Below the pieces are notes generated by a model, which was not told the DNA's origin, did not search any database, and was given only the letters and a program-made list of their open reading frames with translations. A stretch of 64,000 bases of DNA from Panorpa germanica (taxonomy: Eukaryota > Arthropoda > Insecta > Mecoptera > Panorpidae). Position numbers and translations under genes: made by a program. Below, one piece after another: positions 46,298 through 59,073 of this stretch (within the stretch, counting starts at the first letter, position 1; the number at the start of each line of letters is the position of its first letter). The DNA is taken from contig OY783209.1 in assembly GCA_963678705.1 (NCBI GenBank), forward strand, positions 4,588,001-4,652,000, in the 5' to 3' direction.

Positions 46298-49200
46298 ATG
46301 GGGTCCATGTTTAGAAGTGAGGAGATGGCCATGTGCCAGCTCTATATACAACCGGAAGCTGCGTACGCCACTGTTTCAGAATTAGGAGAACTTGGACTAG
46401 TACAATTTAGAGATGTAAGTTTGATCGTTTTTTATTTACATTTCCAACTCATTTTAGTAATTTCAGTAACTGTCTTTAATGAGGCACGTTCGGGAATACG
46501 ATCTTACCCGATTATGCCGGATTATACCGGAAATGTCAATATGGTTTTTACATTGAAATACTAAAGATAAATCACTCTAGGTAAAAGTGCAAACGATATA
46601 AACATCCTAGAAAACATAAAGAAAACATAGGAACAACAAGTGAAAAATTTAAGACGACTTAGTGAACGAGAGCAATGATGTTAAGTTTTCTTTATGACGC
46701 CGCAATTATATTGCATTGAATGTCATATATTTGTTTATATCCAATCGGTGCCGGATTCCAGATGCTAAACCATAGAATACCGGATTAAAGAGAGGTTCCT
46801 TTGCTATAGTTTTTGTTCATTTAAACATTTCTCCTTGCAGTTAAATGAGCACGTGCAATCCTTCCAACGTAAATACGTTAACGAGGTACGTCGCTGCGAC
46901 GAGATGGAACGGAAACTACGCTATATCGAAGCGGAACTCAAGAAAGATGAGGTTCCGGTACCGGAAGTGAAAGAACTACCACGTGCTCCAAACCCAAGGG
47001 AAATGATCGATCTAGAGGTATCTATGAATACATTCTAAGTTTACTGCATCTGATATTTAGGAACCTTTATTAATATACACTATTCATAGGCTCATCTAGA
47101 GAAAGTTGAAACCGAAATATTGGAGTTATCACACAATAATATCAACCTAAAGTCGAACTACGTGGAACTAACTGAATTAAAGAACGTGCTCGAAAAGACT
47201 GAGGTGAGTAACTCACTCCGATATTACAATTTATTGATTTGTGAAAATAATTGACGAAATAATTGATGTATCATCAGACTTTCTTCGAAGAACAAGGTCA
47301 AGTTGATTCAGTAAACTTGGGGGATGATGAAGCAGCTAACAGAGGACGCCTAGGATTTGTATCAGGGGTGATGCCCAGAGAGAAAGTCCACGCTTTTGAG
47401 AAAATGTTGTGGCGCATATCCCGTGGTAATGTGTTCCTTCGTCAAGTTGATCTCGACAAGCCCATAGAAGATCCCACCACTGTAAGTTATGTCCTAATTA
47501 TTTTAAAAAGATTTAGACGTTATGAAAAGTTATTAACACACTGATTTAACTTCAAAGGGGAATGAGACTTACAAAACTGTGTTTGTGGCGTTCTTCCAAG
47601 GAGATGAGTTGAAGAATCGAGTGAAGAAAGTTTGTTCCGGTTTCCATGCTTCACTTTATCCTTGCCCAAATGTTGCCAGCGAACGAGAGGAGATGGGGAA
47701 GGGTGTGCGAACAAGATTAGCGGATTTGGAAACGGTAATAAAGCAAATTATATGATTGTAAATGATGAATACGTAATAGAAGGTTTATTAATGTTGTTAT
47801 CAAATATATCCATCTGTAGGTGTTGAACCAAACCCAAGATCATCGTCAACGTGTTCTTGTCAGCGTCTCCAGAGAATTAAGCAACAGGTTAGTAATGGTT
47901 AGGAAGATGAAAGCAATATTCCACACGTTAAATCAGTTCAGTAATGATGTCACCAATAAATGTTTGATTGGAGAATGCTGGATTCCAACAGGCAATTTGG
48001 AAGTCGTCAAATCATGTTTGAAGCAAGGCTCGGTAAGTTCTTTGATTACAAGATACCGAGAATATGTTTATTTATAAGTTAATTAAAGAAGTTATTCTAT
48101 TTTTTAGGACGCTAGCGACTGTGCAATTCCTTCATTTTTAAACATAATTGAAACGAATGAAGTCCCACCAACTTTCAATCGCACAAACAAATTTACACGT
48201 GGTTTCCAGAATTTGATTGACTCGTACGGAGTGGCAAGCTACGGGGAGCTTAATCCAGGTTGGAACTAAATAAATACTTCAATAGTTAACATACGTAATT
48301 TTCAGTGTGAAATACTAATTTCTTTCCTTAATCTTTAGCGCTTTATACAATCATCACCTTCCCCTTCCTCTTCGCTGTGATGTTCGGCGATCTCGGTCAC
48401 GGTTTTATAATGTTTCTTTTTGCGGCTTGGATGTGCATACAAGAAAAAAAGTTATCGAAAATTAAAGGTGAAATTTGGAACATTTTCTTTGGCGGTCGTT
48501 ACATCATTCTGCTTATGGGATTATTCTCTATGTATACTGGACTAATATACAACGACGTCTTCTCCAAATCGATGAACATATTCGGTTCGGGATGGAAAAC
48601 AAATTATAATGCTTCTTTTATTACAAAAGAAGAAGTCGTTACTCTCGATCCGTCAGAGAATACAGTTGATGCTTATCCTTTGGGATTAGATCCTGTTTGG
48701 CAGGTAAATATTTAATCAAATTTATTTAGTTTACTCTAGATTATGAGTTAATAACGTCGTATATTTTTAGCTTGCACCAGACAACAAAATCATCTTCCTC
48801 AACTCGTACAAAATGAAGTTGTCCATCATTATCGGAGTGGCTCACATGATCTTCGCCGTTTGCATGAGTGTCGTCAACCACGTGTAAGTTATCAGATACC
48901 TGACCATTCTTTATTTGGACAATAATGTGATTAATAATATTAAACTTTTCTAGACATTTCAAGAAGAAGGTGTACATTCTCTTGGAGTTCATCCCACAAA
49001 TTATCTTCCTGGTTCTTCTCTTCGGCTACATGGTCTTCATGATGCTAATGAAATGGGTTCAGTACACTCCAATGGCTGATGGAGATAGTAATAAATCTAA
49101 TTAACTTTCAAAAGACAAACTCGTGTCTAGATTTTGAATTATAATTATAGTTTTCTTTCATAGATCCAAAGGAGTTGTGGTTGACACCAGGGTGTGCTCC

Positions 49201-50307
49201 ATCTGTACTTATCATGTTCATCAACATGGTTATGATGGGCTCCACTGAAGCAAAGCCAGGATGTAAAGAACATATGTTCGATTTCCAGAAAGATTTACAA
49301 ATGGGTTTATTAGCGATTTCTGTTTGTTGTGTGCCCGTGATGTTGCTTGGAAAACCATTTTACATCATGTCCCAACGAAAGAAGCAAGCAAAGGTAAGGA
49401 AGATGAATAAATGAGAAGAAAACACCAAGAATTAGTTACTATTTAAAATGTTCTTCTCTTATTACACAAAAGGCTTTAGCTCATCAAGGAAATGATAATC
49501 CAGCATTAGAAACAGATGATCTTGGTATAGCAGGAACTTCCAAAAAGGAGGAAGCACATGCTGAAGGAGGTGATGATCATGATAATGATCCTATAAGTGA
49601 AGTATTCATCTATCAAGCCATTCACACGATAGAATTCGTGTTGAATTGTGTTTCTCACACTGCGTCGTATCTTCGTTTGTGGGCGCTTTCATTGGCCCAT
49701 GCTCGTAAGTTTAAATTATTATTTATGATGTTGATGCAATTTGGGTAGTCTTGATAATGTGGCATTTATTATTCTTCAGAACTATCCGATGTGTTGTGGA
49801 CTATGGTGATGAGTATGGGGTTAAAAATGGGCCCATGGGTCGGTGCTGTAGCCATCTACTTTATCTTCTACTTTTGGTCTGCTTGTACCTTGTTTATTTT
49901 GATTATGATGGAAGGATTGTCAGCCTTCTTGCACACACTGCGTCTTCATTGGTATGTATTTCTTTAGATCTCTATTCAAAAACGTCATTCATGTCACTAA
50001 AAACAGTTTAACAAGTTAAAACAAATTTAGTAGTTTATTAGTATTGTTACATTTCATCATCGCTGAATTTTTTTTTTAAATAAATAATGCAGTACAATTA
50101 TATAGCAAACACACATAAAGACGCCTTACAAAATAATAAACGCAACCATTTAAACACTATTTAACCTCAAATTTTAATAATGATTACTAATTAAACCTTT
50201 TTGTTTTCAGGGTCGAGTTTATGAGCAAATTTTATATTGGCTTAGGATACTTATTCGAACCATTCTGCTTTAAAACCATAATGGATGCAGAAGATGAAGC
50301 AGATTAA
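46298..50307 (+). CDS. Vha100: V-type H+-ATPase subunit a, paralogue C (831 aa)
   Basis: Third subunit a gene. Coding exons: 46298-46414, 46841-47017, 47090-47203, 47278-47481, 47558-47734, 47820-48032, 48108-48258, 48339-48703, 48771-48883, 48954-49087, 49164-49393, 49473-49704, 49780-49951, 50211-50307. It starts [20 protein letters not shown]. The proton-path arginine is Arg733 in [24 protein letters not shown] lies in the first membrane segment and [14 protein letters not shown] near the end. The C-terminus is acidic (MDAEDEAD). Exon 10 uses a donor six bases downstream of the position used in A and B, adding two codons; exon 7 has a weak GTTGGA donor. The gene is compact and intact, and its closest relative in the array is B. 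Which membrane it serves cannot be read from the sequence. Confidence 0.95.
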
Positions 50308-50329
50308 ATTAATTTTTAATAGTAATTAC

Positions 50330-50335
50330 AATAAA
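50330..50335 (+). terminator. Poly(A) signal of V-ATPase gene C
   Basis: AATAAA, 23 bases after the TAA of gene C; further AATAAA words at 50342 and beyond could also serve. Confidence 0.5.
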
Positions 50336-50939
50336 GTAATTAATAAATGAAGATTCTATAAATTCAATAGATAATGCTTTTATTTTTAAAGTAACAATAA
50401 AACTATATTTTCAATAAATCTTTGTGTTTCTTATGATTTAATTAACAGAGTGTTGTACCAGACCATGACTTTTAATTTTCCGTTAAAAACAGTTTAAAAA
50501 TAAAAGATTTTAGGTTATGTTTATATTTTTAGGTTAATGCAATGTAAGTTTATATAAAAAAAGTTGCATATTAAATTAATATATTAGTAAACATTTATTT
50601 CGTGAGTATGTAACAGAATAATGTTAAAATTGGGTAAACAATAAAATGTAAGGTTAGGTAAAACATATTGCGTTGTAAGGTTTGTTGTACTAACGTAGAG
50701 ATATATATGTGTAGAATGTGTAGCCATACTTTTAGGCGTATGCTGTATCGTTAAAAGTCATGCGTTTTTCAAAAACTAAACATGAGTTTTAATAATGAAT
50801 GCGTGGGCATAATAATCATCAGATTTATGTAGAGTTTTGGTGTTAAATTACTACATTAAACAATCTTAAAAAAACGCAATAAAGGAAAAAAACCTAGAAC
50901 CTTTTTATATAAGAATTCAACCGATTTAATAATATTCAA

Positions 50940-51185
50940 TATCCTGAATGTTCCTTGATTTTTGATGCGGGATTTTTATTTGGTAGCACACGTTCCCGCA
51001 TGGTGTCAACTTGTCTAACCCGCATCACCACGTAACGGGTCGAGGGAGGAGTGCGGGAACGAGGATCACGTCTTGTGGTCCAGTAATTTGCTCTTCCGCA
51101 GATCAGGCTCCTGTATTATGACTAGCACCGTTCAGTTGGTCCTTCGCTTTAGCGGAAGTAGTAGTCGACGTGTTCTCGCTGATAT
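50940..51185. other. GC-rich block with nested stem-loops
   Basis: GTTCCCGCA (50992-51000) pairs with TGCGGGAAC (51052-51060), and inside the loop ACCCG pairs with CGGGT. The next 120 bases remain GC-rich and include TTCCGC and GCGGAA words. There is no open frame. It could be a noncoding first exon or promoter of an unseen gene, a structured RNA, or a transposon piece. The flanks are strongly AT-rich. Confidence 0.4.
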
Positions 51186-52727
51186 ATTTGTAAATTGTGC
51201 CGTAAAACACGTATTTATATGTTAAAATGCGGTAAAAATAAACTTTTAGTGCGATAATTAAGAATAATGACTTATAATATTTAAATTTTGTTTAATTATC
51301 AATACTTTAAATTAAAATGACATTGGTGAAATTATAAATCATTAAAATAATATTTATTAATTAGTAAAAGTGCTTAAAGAAAAATTCAAAAGGAGAATTT
51401 AGTTTTTATGTAAAGTATAACATTTTTATTCTTAAATATTAATAGCTGTCAATATGTCTGGGACCAAACTTTGCAGATATATTCTTTTTAATACTACTAA
51501 TTAATATTGAGATACGAAGTTAGGTACATCACCTTCGAAACAAATTTATTAGAAGATTAAAATATAACAAACTGTTTTATGATTCTATTCATCAGAAGAA
51601 TGGGTTTTTTTTAATAAATAATAAATAAGCAAAAAAAATCAAATCAATCAAACATAGATGTTTTGTTACATTCACGTGATAGTTTACTAAAGCAAGACCT
51701 TGTAATATTTAATCAAAAATGAGTTTGTTTTATAGCTATTTTAAAAAATATAATCCGTAAAAACGATTTCTTAAAATTTTATAATCTTCAAAAAGTTTTA
51801 CTATTATTATTTTAGACTTATATTTTAAATAGCAGTAAAATAGGTCACAAAACGTTTTAGGTTATGTAACATTGTTTACGTAGCAGGTAACTTTTATTAT
51901 ATTAAATAATTCTTCAGCGATAATATTCATTTCATATCAATTCAATGTTTAATTACTATTCTTGTTCATTAACAGTTTTTCTAATTGTTTACATTATGTG
52001 TTATGCTTCACACTCAATAGGTATGTCAAATACATTTATTTGTGAAGGTTAAAAAATACATATAATACTCGTAAAAATTTAATTAAATACAAACCAGACA
52101 CTGTTTTATAATTAGAGTTAATTAACAAAATATATATATAATTTTTCATATGACTGTACAAGAATTTGTCTTGGAGTTATTCTTTGTTTTTGCAACCAGT
52201 TAAAAGAACATCCTCGGATTAGATCTGCAAATTATTACTTCATTGAATAATACGTTCTTGTTATAAATTAGATCCCCACTCCCCCTCCCTAGTCCACACA
52301 TACACACAGTTGGCTTGAAATGTTTCAATAATTCCAATTTATATTCGTGTGAACAATTTCAAGAAGTTCTAATATAAGTTGAATTTAAATAGACAAATAC
52401 TGTAATAACAATTTAAAATAATCCGCAAACACAAAACATACATGTTTATCACTGACCAAAACAATGCGACTCCAACATGCGACATACAACATTCATATAG
52501 TCTAAGATCAGACTGAGTCCATCTGTTTTTCAGTCAAAATACAATTTCTTTAGATATTAATACAGCAAAAACGGCTTGCCTATAAAAATAAGGACGCAAG
52601 TACTTTGGAGCTTAAAAATATTAAATAAATGAAATATCGGCTCTCTTTTAACCAAAAGTAAATGTTAAAGAATTTGTCAGACTTAATTACTTACTTAATT
52701 TATTACTTTTCTTTATAAATATATAAA
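51186..52727. other. Intergenic stretch, no gene seen
   Basis: AT-rich, with no convincing frame, splice-bounded segment or repeat. Confidence 0.4.
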
Positions 52728-53049
52728 ACTGTCTTTCTTAAATATTTTTGTCTTTTGTTGTTGTTTTAGTAAACAAAACACATTCCCATCTGGAGTCGGT
52801 AAGGTCACAGTTTTTTGATCTGCTTGGTTTGAACACGCAGTTTTGTTTTTTGTGAACACTTGCGCTTATCAGTTGTTGTTTATCATGTTTATAATTTTTA
52901 TGGGACACACAGAAAAACACTAAATACAAAACCAGTCTGTTCAGTGTGAACAGTCTGTTTACGAAAAACGGAACTGTTTTAAAATAAAACAAAACATGTT
53001 TTTGTTTTGTTTTTTGACAACAAAACTGTCGCTCTGGTGTGAAAGCGGC
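52728..53049 (-). mobile_element. MITE family 2 copy, reversed
   Basis: Reverse of 6845-7194: ACACATTCCCATCTGGAGTC, TGATCTGCTTGGTTTGAACA, then an end CTCTGGTGTGAAAGCGGCAT. The inner end at about 52728 is degraded. Confidence 0.7.
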
Positions 53050-55798
53050 ATTACATTCCCGTAAGATTTTATCTTAAGCAAAACCTAGCAGAAATGTAAT
53101 CTAAAAAGACTTTATTTTTTTACTTAATTCTCAAAAAGTTCTTTTAAATTTTATAATGCTTAAAAGTTAATTTATTTTTCAAAAAAGGGTTAGATCACGA
53201 GACGTTGTTTATTAGATTAAAATCGTCTATAAAACAGATAACTTTAATGAAATGTTAAACACACTTAACTGTGTTTAGCGAGGATAAATTAAATAAATAT
53301 ATAATTCTTAACTATGCTGTGTTTTTCAACAGGTTTAGACTTGAACTTTAACTAATTTTTAATTCCATTACAAGAACTTAAGAAACAAGATCTTAACTAT
53401 ATGGATCTATTAAGTTAATACGTTATTTATATGTTTCCACATTCATAAAATATGCACCACGACAAGTTTCCATCAATTCCCATAGGGTTTTCCTACCATC
53501 ACCATCACCTATGGCCTACATCATACCCACCCCCATGCCACCCCTACTTGTAACGCCTTCCATAAATTGACATCAAACAAAATACTTTAAAGGCATATCC
53601 ATACGTATGCAACACACGTGAAACATAAACGTGTAATCTAAAAGGGGGTGGTTTAGGAGAGGGTGAAAGGGTTGTCTACTTAAATCCACTCATCGTTTTA
53701 CCCTTACCTTGCCTTTAAGACGATATATTATTCATTGCTTATGTAATGGGTTTTTGGTAAAGGATTTCATAAGGTAATTTTCATAATCTCCAATTAAAGA
53801 TGAGATTTAAATTAGTCCTCTCTGAAATTACTTCTTAATTCAGTTATTTTTGGTTGATTCATCGTGAAGAATTCATCAAGCTATCAACTATGTGTGTATA
53901 GTTCAAATTACGAGAGATCGGTGGTGGCACATGCTTTAAAGAAATTGTCTTTCTCCTTATTTTCTTTTCCACGTGCTATTTCTTAAAACCAATGCGTTTA
54001 AAGCTGTGGATGCTTATCAATAAGGTCCAAATACTCCTTCTCTCCTTTCGAGATCAAATGAAGGATACATTTACTGTACAAGGCGGTACACTAAATAAAA
54101 TATCATATATACATTTTCTGTATATATGTCCATATGTGTTTATATTATTTCTACATATGTGTGTATCACACTATATGTGAATATGACGAAGGCGGAACCT
54201 TACGTGTGGGGACCCGGGAATCGTCTCAAAACGTCAGGTACAACCATACCGCTATGAATCTCTTTTGGAGTCGTAAAAGTGATGTCATTTATACTGCTGT
54301 TTAACGGAATTTTAATCCCTTAATGTTAATTGTTAATCTCCAATAATATTGCCACTTATTGCAGTGACTTTGACATCATATTGAAGATGCGTATGATTTA
54401 TTTGTCATGTTCAAAGGAAATGTCAGTGATATGAACTACAAATAGCAAAATCACTTCCCCTGGCTTAACTACCATACCAGTATTGAATGAAGTGTGCAAA
54501 TAAACCATTAAAGTGTAACAGAGACAGATATATCATGTTGTTATTCTATTATGTTCTGGTGAAATAAATATGGGAATGTTACCTCTACTAAAATAAATAT
54601 TTACAAATGTAAAAGAGACAACAAATATATCTCTATTCAATTGTATGATGTTGGAAAGAGAAAGAATATTCTTATGAATAAATTCCAGTATTTCATAGGT
54701 GACATCTATTTGAAATCTTAATGAAATAGAATTGATTTCCTGATCTTCACCTAGCTTTGCCATTTCACCAAAATGTTTACTGGGTATAGATTCGCAGAAA
54801 TTAAGTCATGATTCACAAAACCGTGGAATGAATACACATGTTTCCAAATATTTAATATAATAAAAATTTTAGATGACTTTTTATTAAATACGTGGCTTAA
54901 GCCAAAGACTACTTAACGACTTCCGAGTGTTGTTAACTGTTGAGATTTAGAACTAGTTTGTTTAATTTAGTTGACTTAAATCAATTTGGAACTTTGCCAA
55001 TTCTTATTTATAACAAATACTAATTGTAACCTTATTGCGTCTGGTTCACCAAATTAAATCTAGTTTTTTTATAAGTTTACTTTATTTTTAAATATCTCCT
55101 TGCTAAATTAATAGGATACTGATCACTTGATCTATCCGGTAGATATCGGATATCGGTAATGGTTTATAATTGATTGAACTGAACATCCTATAATATTATA
55201 TTATGTACAAAGTATCTTGTTACAAAAACCTAAGGGACATTTCAAATTACTGTTTTTTTTCTTAATTTTTTATTATATTACTAGGAATAAAACAACTAGG
55301 TTATTTGTAATATAATAATTGTGTGTTTTGCAGATTTGTTTATTATAACGGTTGTGTATATTTGTTCATTTTTAATTTGTTTATCATTTGGCGAATTTAT
55401 TTCAATGCCAGTCAAAGAATACAAACTACTATGGTAATTTTATGTTTCATATTTTAACAATAATTTGTATTTTTAGTAAAACTTTATTCTTCAGATAGAT
55501 TGTAGGTTATAAATACCTGCTTATCATCGTCAAGCAAAGAACTAGCTTTTTCTTTGCACAATTTATACAATTTGTATTTAATAAGATTGCTTAATGTATG
55601 CTATCTCTTTTCCACACATATAAAATGGTATAATACATAATACTGCTATCTCACAAACACAAAATAAAACGTAAATTTTGGAATACATTGTGTTTATTTG
55701 CGAATAATATTGCAGATACATATTTGTGTTACGTGCTAGAAGTATCTAATATTAAAACTGATAGAAATTAATGAACTTTTTCTAATTAATTACTGTCA
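53050..55798. other. Intergenic stretch, low-copy repeat only
   Basis: No gene is recognised. The piece at about 54640-54790 is related to 12370-12700. The stretch 53480-53720 is less AT-rich (ACCATCACCATCACC, then CCCACCCCCATGCCACCCC) but has no maintained frame. Confidence 0.4.
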
Positions 55799-58513
55799 TT
55801 ATTTGTTCATAACGGCGTAGTAAGAATAAGCGGATCTCATTATCTGAAATTTAATTGAATATTAATTATTAGTAGTAGTATTTACATAGAATTTGTCTGT
55901 TTCCGCTAAACAAAAAAAATGATTGTCTACTAATATCCGTGTAATATTTCAGTTATCCGAAAACTAGTAATATTTATAAATTTATTTTATTTTATTTTAT
56001 ATAAATTTTACTTAAAAATTATTTACTTAAGATCTATTAACAAGTTTTATTATTTAATTAGTCCGCAGAAAGGTAGATTTATTTTTCAGAAAGTCAAAAT
56101 CGTTTTATTTTATGTAAAATTATTTACGTGACAGCTAACTTTGGTTATGTTAGATAAACCTAATATACTACATGTTATTAACATGCTAATATTTATCATT
56201 CATATAAAACTTACACTTATAAAAGTCGCCAACGTGAGGTGAAACCAGCCGTTAGTAAAACTGTAGCTTTTCTGTGTGAAGCTCATCATTATAATTAGCT
56301 TTTTCTTTGTCGACAACTTCAAGTTATACCACTGGTTATTGTACAATCCGTACAAAATGTTGTTGACCTATTAAATTTAAAAAAATAAAAGTAATTCTTA
56401 CTAACAGTAACTAATCTAAAAAAACAAATCAGAATTTTCTCTGTTTGTGCTACTACAATTTCTCAGTTTTTTTTTTTTTTGTAGATACGATCCCGAGATA
56501 TAAGTGCAGTTTAATCATTAATAGCTCGCTATACCGTTGATAAAAATATATGATATTTTATAACTAAATTAAGGACACTTATATGAACAATATAATTTAC
56601 TAAATTTTGTAAAAAGTGGTTTTACTGCTAAACCACTCGTATCTTAAGTAAAGAATTTACCTTATTTCGCGCCTGTTCACCAAAATAACTCCAAATTAGA
56701 ATTTGAATCAAGTAAGTTGCTAACACCTGGTACATCCCATAGTTTGGTTCATCATCCTGGTGATATTTAATTTGTTATTAATTTCTTTCGATATTTATTA
56801 CATACAATAATATATAATTGAGGTTATGTGTTATTCAAACTGGTAATAACACAAAACATTATTATATTTGTATTTACCGTAGTAATCATAAGTAACTCAA
56901 AAGTAATTCCAAATGTGCTGTTGGCCATCTGCGAAAAAAGGAGACTTGAAAAAGCGTCGCTTAACTCAGCTACGTACCTGCAACAAATTAATTATTTATC
57001 TTTAATAAAGGGTAATATCATTAATTACGTCACATACAAAAGAACATGGAGGAGTTCATAAGTGTGACAAAGGGAAGGGAAGAGTCATAACCTTTTTGAT
57101 GTCACAAAATATCTTAAAAAATTTAGCATTCAAAAGAATTTTTAAAACAAAATCATTTTTTCTTATGAAGCATGTCACAAAAGAGTTGGACTTAATCTGT
57201 GACAAAAGAGATAGAAGCTGGCCAATAGAGGGTTTGTCGAGAGGAGACAAAGAAGACAAGAGGTGAGGAAATGGTTAGAATGAAGGAGGACTAGGGAAAA
57301 TGAAGCGATACGGTCAAGAGAAGAAGAAGCAGAAAGTACTTTTGGAAATAAAAAGGTCTAGAATAGTTTAAGTTTAATTTCAAGTTGAAGTTCTATGAAA
57401 TGTATTAAGAATGTAGATTGTAAAGCCGAAAGGCACACAATTAATATAAGAATAATAATAATAATAAGTGCGTATTCTCATAGTTAAAAAGTTAAAAGAC
57501 ATCTTTTAATTAAAAAACAGAGAGCAAATTTTATATAACTACAAAATTAGAAATATCTAATTTTACAATGATACGAAATCGTATCTATAGAACAAGCAGA
57601 AGTCTTAATAATCGAAAATATTTTGACTTAGGCTTATCTAAATTTTGGAAGTAAACTGATTAGACGTAATTAAAAAAAATAATAGTTTATTTACTCTTTT
57701 ATATAATATTTGAACCTCTTCGTAACAAAAATATATAAAAAATAGAAAAAGATTAGCTCACTCGTGAATGTCTGTATGGATAACATGCAACTTTAGTAAG
57801 TGCGAATCTTCATCATCATTTACGGCTCCTTCTTCACCACTAGTAACTCCAAGAACGGTCAATCTCTCCTCCAAAACTTCCGCTTGAAGACAAACCTCTT
57901 GCAACATCGAAAGAAACAACGAATCCATCATTATGATCGAGGAAATAATTGCCAACTGACAAGTAAACTGATAAAAGAAGTTAATTTCGAAATGGTAGGC
58001 ATAATCATCCGGAATCATTGGAAGTAGGAAACCATTTGGCACAATAAAACTCTTCGCCATGACCATCGGAGTCATAAAAACATTCAACAATGTTGAGACA
58101 TAACAAAAAAGAGTAATTGTGAAAATGCAGAAGCTTCTAAATGTAACTCTCTTACATATTTCAACTTCAACATCTGTAGTAATTTTAGTAGCTCTGAATT
58201 TTCTTATTTTTTTTAATAAATTCAATATCTTTCGCCTGTTGAGTACGTAAACTATTAGCTTTGATATAGCCTGTAGTATTTCAACAAAAAATACGACTGC
58301 AACTGATAACAGTGGGATATCTCCCCAATTTACCAAGATGGCATTGATGATGCAGTATATGTAAGACAGCATCATGAAGAGCACGAAGTTGCAGTAGAAG
58401 AACTGCAGATACTTGTAAGGCACATCTTCTTTGAGACTGACACCAATCACTAGCGCCAACCGATGTAGATTAGCGTAGATTTTTTCAAAGTCCTCGTTCA
58501 CTGCAGCGGACAT
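55799..58513 (-). CDS. Insect odorant receptor OR3 (7tm_6), 381 aa, divergent
   Basis: A tuning odorant receptor of the insect 7tm_6 family, only distantly related to OR1 and OR2. Exons in coding order: 57762-58513, 56878-56977, 56661-56756, 56215-56367, 55799-55843; intron phases 2, 0, 0, 0, the same architecture as OR1/OR2. The start is MSAAVNEDFEKIYANLHRLA. Landmarks are the exon 3 stretch IQILIWSYFGEQARNK, exon 4 LYNNQWYNLKLSTKKKLIIM and the last exon IMRSAYSYYAVMNK. In exon 4 the usual TAGG motif reads TNGW and one residue is missing just after it. Reading the same bases one position on gives a TAG motif, so a compensated frameshift is possible. The full frame is open, so I call it a gene, with slightly lower certainty. 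Intron 1 holds a non-LTR 3' end at 57224-57468. Confidence 0.86.
57224..57468 (+). mobile_element. Non-LTR retrotransposon or SINE 3' end with TAA-repeat tail
   Basis: The piece starts AGAGGGTTTGTCGAGAGG, has a GCCGAAAGGC hairpin, and ends in AATAATAATAATAATAA. A TAA-repeat tail is typical of the I clade. It lies in OR3 intron 1 on the opposite strand to the receptor. Its closest relative is 58838-59073. Confidence 0.65.
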
Positions 58514-58837
58514 GATTATGACTGATACAAAAGTTCAGGGTTGCCAAGGTTTTATCAATCCATACAGCGCCTGTAAGGGATTCAATTACGGTTTATTTTG
58601 TGTGAAATATTAATTCATACAACTAGGCGTATCGAATTATTGATAGCACACTGTTTCCAGTGACGTATAGCCCCTGTTAACACAATACTAACTAGCATAA
58701 ATAATTGAAAATAATTTAAAAAGTTTATAGACCGCTTGTAGATATTATACAGTCATAAATATCGAAAGAGTGATAGAGGTAAAAGGCAGGAAAGGGAAAA
58801 TGAAGTCTGAAAGGAGGAAAGAATAGTGCAAAGATAA

Positions 58838-59073
58838 TAGAGGGTTTGTCGAGAGGGGTCAAGGAAGGCAAAAGGAAGGAGAAGCGGGAAACTGTGAGAA
58901 GAAAGGAGGTGTAGTAAAAAGGAAGAGAGAGGGTAAACAGATGAAGAAGCAGAAAATACTGCTGGAAAGAATAGTTAAGATTGATTTTAAGTTGAAATTC
59001 TATGAAATGTTGTAAGAAATATTAATGTAGATTTTAAAGCCGAAAGGCAAACAATTAATAATATAATAATAAT
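58838..59073 (+). mobile_element. Non-LTR retrotransposon or SINE 3' end, second copy
   Basis: Shares AGAGGGTTTGTCGAGAGG, the TTTTAAGTTGAAATTCTATG block, GCCGAAAGGC and a TAA-like tail with 57224-57468. Related A/G-rich sequence extends upstream to about 58760. It lies just upstream of OR3. Confidence 0.65.
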
